NCBI GenBank assembly: GCA_958295665.1
Contig: OY282560.1
Span: 207,002,420 to 207,066,419, forward strand
Length of the DNA stretch: 64,000 nt
Direction of reading: 5' to 3'
DNA from: Tipula vernalis
Lineage: Eukaryota; Arthropoda; Insecta; Diptera; Tipulidae
The notes beneath the pieces are model-generated. The model made no database searches. It was not told the origin of the DNA and saw only the letters and a list, made by a program, of their open reading frames with translations. Position 1 is the first letter of the stretch, and every line of letters begins with the position of its first letter. A program made the position numbers and the translations under genes. Shown here in pieces: positions 60,246 through 64,000 of the stretch.

Positions 60246-60557
60246 AGATGCTTGCCTTAAGCTTGGTCGTATACAAAATTACTAATTTAACAATCAAGCG
60301 TACATTCAAATATTTTTCTACCTCGTATTTGTAAATCAAATTTTAATCTAAAATCTATATAAGTGTAGAGTGATTTAATAGTCAAAACTGTACAAGTAAT
60401 AAATTTCCAAATTTGACGCTTTACACTGTTTCCTCTCGTCATCTTTCATGCCGTTTTCTTTTGGACAAACAAATCCAGCTGTAAGATGCGCGAAGCAATG
60501 TACCAAATGTAAACATATCTAACCTGAATCGAAGAAATATATTTCACACCTCGTTTA
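60246..60557. other. Short intergenic region upstream of the second DM4/12 gene
   Basis: AT-rich, no gene. The conserved block at 60558-60601 follows. Confidence 0.5.
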
Positions 60558-60601
60558 TTCAAATCATCTGTAATAAACAGTCTTCAATTAACTGGTAACT
60601 G
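60558..60601 (+). promoter_or_regulatory. Conserved upstream block of the second DM4/12 gene
   Basis: Shares TTCAAATCAT, AATAA.CA and TCAATTAACT...AACTG with 4841-4884. It ends 29 bases before the ATG, and probably lies at the transcription start or in the 5' UTR. Confidence 0.4.
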
Positions 60602-60630
60602 TTTCGCATACAATTATCGTGCCGGCCGCT

Positions 60631-61506
60631 ATGAAGAGTAAAAATTTATTTGGTATATTATTTTTAATTATAATAATGGTACAGCATACGTTAACGAGTG
60701 AATTTATAAATGGGTTAAGTGACAAACATGATCGTGAGAAGCGTGGTGCAATATTTCGGAGAAACAGTGCAACAGGTGTAAGTGAATTAGATTTTTTTTT
60801 AAGAATATTTTTTTGTAACATTGTACTATATATTTCTTAAAGATTCTAATCGCCATAGCTGTACCACTTGATTTACCAACACGTAATGTGTTTATGTCGT
60901 ATAATTTTGAGGCAAATTATAATATGCCGACAATATCTCAAGATATTGCTCCAGGTATTTGGCAACGGCTAGATCTTCCGGGTGTTAAGCCGACAGAAGA
61001 AGGACGAGGTGCTCTTTTAAATGATAGGAACAATACAGAATTTCATAAAATGAAACGAAATATTGAGAGTGGGCGACGAGGATCGCTGTTGAGTCGAACG
61101 AAAACATACGAAATGCTCGAAAGTAAATTGAACGCGTAAGTCAGTATAACTTACTTAACTACATTCCAATTGTTTATAACTATTATTATCTTTTAGGGCT
61201 GGCTTTAATGGTACCGAGTGTTTGCTTCGAGCAATTTGTGATAATGCCGCAATTTCAGTAAGTACATCTAATGGCATATTGGGTGATATAATTCATATAA
61301 TTTTATCGTAAGTAATTTTCGCTTAAGTGATAGATTTGATAATCGACTCGGTTTAATTTTCCAGCCCATCAACTTCTATGGATGAACATTTGAATCGATT
61401 TTTTTATGATGCTGAAACTAATGGCCGACAAATGAATACAAATTGTGATTATATTTATAAATTTTGTCCAGCAAGTGTTTTTGATCGTTTAAGTAAAGTT
61501 TTATAA
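60631..61506 (+). CDS. Secreted DM4/12-domain protein, four exons (paralogue)
   Basis: Predicted exons 60631-60777, 60843-61135, 61197-61307 and 61365-61506, all with GT-AG borders, giving 230 residues. The N terminus is signal-like (MKSKNLFGILFLIIIMVQ), followed by HDREKR and SATG-ILIAIAVPLDLP. The domain has ECLLRAICDNAA, GDIIHIILSPSTSMDE and C-x-Y-I-Y-K-F-CPASVF. Intron positions and phases equal those of the gene at 4921-5904. Exon 3 has the same length (111 bases). The central variable part differs most: it is seven codons shorter here. All family cysteines are present, so both copies look functional. Confidence 0.9.
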
Positions 61507-62599
61507 AATTGAAAGTGGTTTCTTTAAATTTTCGGTCAATCAGTATATGAGCCGTTTATTTTGAAAATGGTATAAGTCCGTACTTTGTTGAAATGTAGTA
61601 TAATGTAAATATACAGTATATTTTGAACACAAATTGTTTACCAATACAAAGATCTTACTAAGATACGTCTTTTGTTATCATTAACGTAATTTGTTTGAGA
61701 AATGGATACACCTAGTGGAGTTGTTCCAATTTTGTAAAGTATTTTTTTGCTAAAGTGTTAATTAGTTCTTTAAATCATCCAAAATTATGTTTGACTTCAC
61801 TTGAAATGTAAAAAATATTGTTTATTTCGATAATTTGAAGAGGGTCGGTTTTTAATTTTAGGCTGGTGTTTTTATTTTCGAAGACTGACTCATTGCACAT
61901 ATCTCGATTGAGATATCGAGAACCAGAATAGCAATCTACTTTCATCGAGTCTGAATCTACTTCGCGAATGATGGCATTGAAATGACATTCCTTTTCAAAA
62001 GCCGCCCTTTTCTCTTCCCACAGTCGACGTCGATTGAGTGACTAGTAAGTATGTGCAGCGTAAAAATTAAAAAGAGAAGTTCACTTTGAATCGCATCTCT
62101 CCAATTTATTTCTAATTGTAAGTTAACACAAAATAAAAAATTAAAAATTACTGTAAAGGGCAACTGTACTGTATTTAATAAATCTGAACGAGTGAGTGTT
62201 AGAAGTAATAATATTAATTCAGGCTAAACACAATAATTGCATTACCAGTAATACTACGAAGGAACAACAGAAGAAAATGAAATTGGTCGAAATTGCGAAA
62301 AGACCCCTTTAACCACCAAAAACAAACAAGAAGGAAATTACTTTTTTTTATGGAAAAGAGACATTCACAAAATTTGGATTAAATAAGACTTTGTCTGTGG
62401 GACGGATATATACAAATAATGAAACGTTATCTCCAAAAGTTTAGATAAGATTTTTTTTTTCTTGCACAAGCTAAAAGCAAATAAAGGCGAACACTGAATT
62501 TTTGGATATTTTAAGACAAATTAATTGATTTTATATTTGAATTTTTAAAAAACCTATTCGCGTCTGAAATTTTGAAACAATGCATTACAGCAGGATCTC
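61507..62599. other. Intergenic, no gene seen
   Basis: AT-rich. The short minus-strand frame at 61957-62163 has no recognisable features. Confidence 0.5.
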
Positions 62600-62735
62600 C
62601 CGGACTCCCGGGCACATGCCGTACACCCGTACACATATAACAAAACCAAAGGATAGGATATGATTATTAGTTGGGACAGACTCGACCCGGTTGCAAACAC
62701 CAATGCGATCGATAGTTAGTAAATTATTAGTACAA
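62600..62735 (+). repeat. Dispersed repeat copy 3
   Basis: GACCCGGTTGCAAACACC, GATCGATAGTTAGTAAATTA and an upstream GTACACATATAACAAAACC match the copies at about 3031-3180 (+) and 60119-60245 (-). It is more diverged than either. Confidence 0.5.
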
Positions 62736-63744
62736 TATATACATAGTAAATAGGTTAGCACAAGGCAACACAATCTAACTACATTATTAGATGATCATTT
62801 CTCTGGAATTTATTGCCCGATACTCAGGACTCTCTAAATCTAAATCAGGACTTAAAAATTATTCATGGTGTAATTTCCCCCTTTGCGCCTTTCATTAATT
62901 TACCTGAAACATTATTTAGGAAAAATTTAAAATTACTAATCTAAGATTACAAAAACAGCGCTTATTTCATTTTTCATGGTCCTTCTATATCTAATTAAAT
63001 AATTATTACATAAGGCAACAAGAATTAAAATAACATTAAAACACACAATTTTATTTAAGCTAATCATAAATTTCCTTCCGATCAAGAAAAGAAGATAAAT
63101 AATTAAAAATTCAATTCTTTTATGAAATTTATAATAAATAATATAAAAATGATAATGTTACAGTACCACAACAGCCTTGAATCATCAATAATACATTTTG
63201 GTACTATAAGTATATCAAGAATCAACAAATAAAATCAATATATAATTTCCCAGGCAACTCTGAAAACTAATTTTAATTAATAAATCACCATAATATCAAA
63301 GTAAAATCTAATTCTGAAATTCAGGATTAATTTAATCCACATATTAATGATTGATTCTGGAACTATGTTATATTCTGAAAATTGAATTATTTATTAGCAA
63401 ATTACGGAAGAGAAACCTTTAAATATTTTTAAACTAAATTAATTAATATATATTAATGAGCAAAACACAATATACACATACAAGTATTACAAAATTAACA
63501 TTTTATAAAATTGCCTATGTAAACTATCGCACTTCTAAGCTAAAATTCTAAAAGAATGTTTAAAAATTTTAAATTGTTAAGTTATAATTTAAATCATCAG
63601 TTCGAAACTGGATTGAATTCTCTTACTACAATCCTCGGAACATATTAATAATCACCGAAGTGAAGTTCTTAGCAAATAACAAAAAATGTAGTAGTGTGAG
63701 TAGTCCAAATAGTATAAATTTAGGCGATTTCTGTGTCATCGAAC
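62736..63744. other. Intergenic, nothing recognised
   Basis: Strongly AT-rich, no coding frame or transposon end seen. Confidence 0.5.
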
Positions 63745-64000
63745 AAACTATTGAAGTGACTAAATTTATTCACCAAAATTCAAAAGTCCCAAGGTCAAAT
63801 AATTTTTCTCGAATGTTCGTAGTATGCACTTAATGTAAAAATTATCAAATGGTCGGTCCCTGGGGTCGACCACATAAATAACAAGCAATATTTGCATCAA
63901 ATGTTGTACGACATTCCGACGACGAAGTTTGTTCAACAAAAATCAAAAGTCCCAAAGTCAAATGATTTTTCTCGAATGTTCGAAGTATGCACTTGATATA
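63745..64000 (+). repeat. Tandem repeat, about 164-bp period, cut by window end
   Basis: A block with CAAAAGTCCCAAGGTCAAAT, TTTTTCTCGAATGTTCG and AGTATGCACTTAATG recurs about 164 bases later with few changes. More units may follow outside the window. Confidence 0.7.

Overview
The window looks like repeat-rich, AT-rich nuclear DNA of an insect, most likely a dipteran. The evidence is two spliced DM4/12-family genes with GT-AG introns, THAP, BEL, Gypsy and CR1/Jockey-type elements, rolling-circle (Helentron-type) transposons, and many short inverted-repeat elements. I see no tRNA, rRNA, CRISPR or prokaryotic-type operon. The species assignment is inference.

Only two host genes look intact. They are paralogous four-exon genes for secreted DM4/12-domain proteins, both on the + strand near the two ends (4921-5904 and 60631-61506). 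They share intron positions and phases and a conserved block just upstream of the start codon. About 55 kb of nested mobile-element debris separates them.

Region by region:
- 1-2.5 kb: a foldback-like element whose arms end in a 15-18 bp minisatellite.
- 4.8-5.9 kb: the first DM4/12 gene.
- 7.7-12.6 kb: remnants of a BEL/Pao pol, a TIR element and an old transposon-type gene.
- 13.96-23.64 kb: two head-to-tail Helentron-like elements. The first carries captured host gene pieces: an SF3B1 (spliceosome) fragment on +, a BIRC6/Bruce fragment on -, and an unidentified terminal exon on -.
- 23.7-27.3 kb: a related inverted pair of degenerate repeats enclosing several nested MITEs.
- 27.35-33.8 kb: one non-LTR retrotransposon interrupted by a second, with a recognisable target-site duplication.
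- 35.0-39.4 kb: a THAP/P-element-like transposase start joined in frame to a decayed Gypsy pol.
- 39.4-48.4 kb: tandem repeats, a MITE, an orphan LINE ORF1 and a long (TA)n tract.
- 48.4-53.1 kb: 5' end, primer-binding site and decayed gag of an LTR element.
- 53.1-55.1 kb: a second minisatellite-ended inverted-repeat structure.
- 55.2-59.3 kb: two decayed transposase genes.
- 59.9-60.1 kb: a pogo/Tigger-like MITE.
- 60.6-61.5 kb: the second DM4/12 gene, followed by AT-rich DNA with a dispersed repeat and a short tandem repeat.

The most unusual content is the capture of spliceosome and BIRC6 gene fragments by a rolling-circle element, the in-frame P-transposase/Gypsy junction, and the recurrence of inverted repeats with minisatellite ends. 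All family calls come from motif recognition in the translated sequence; no database search was run.
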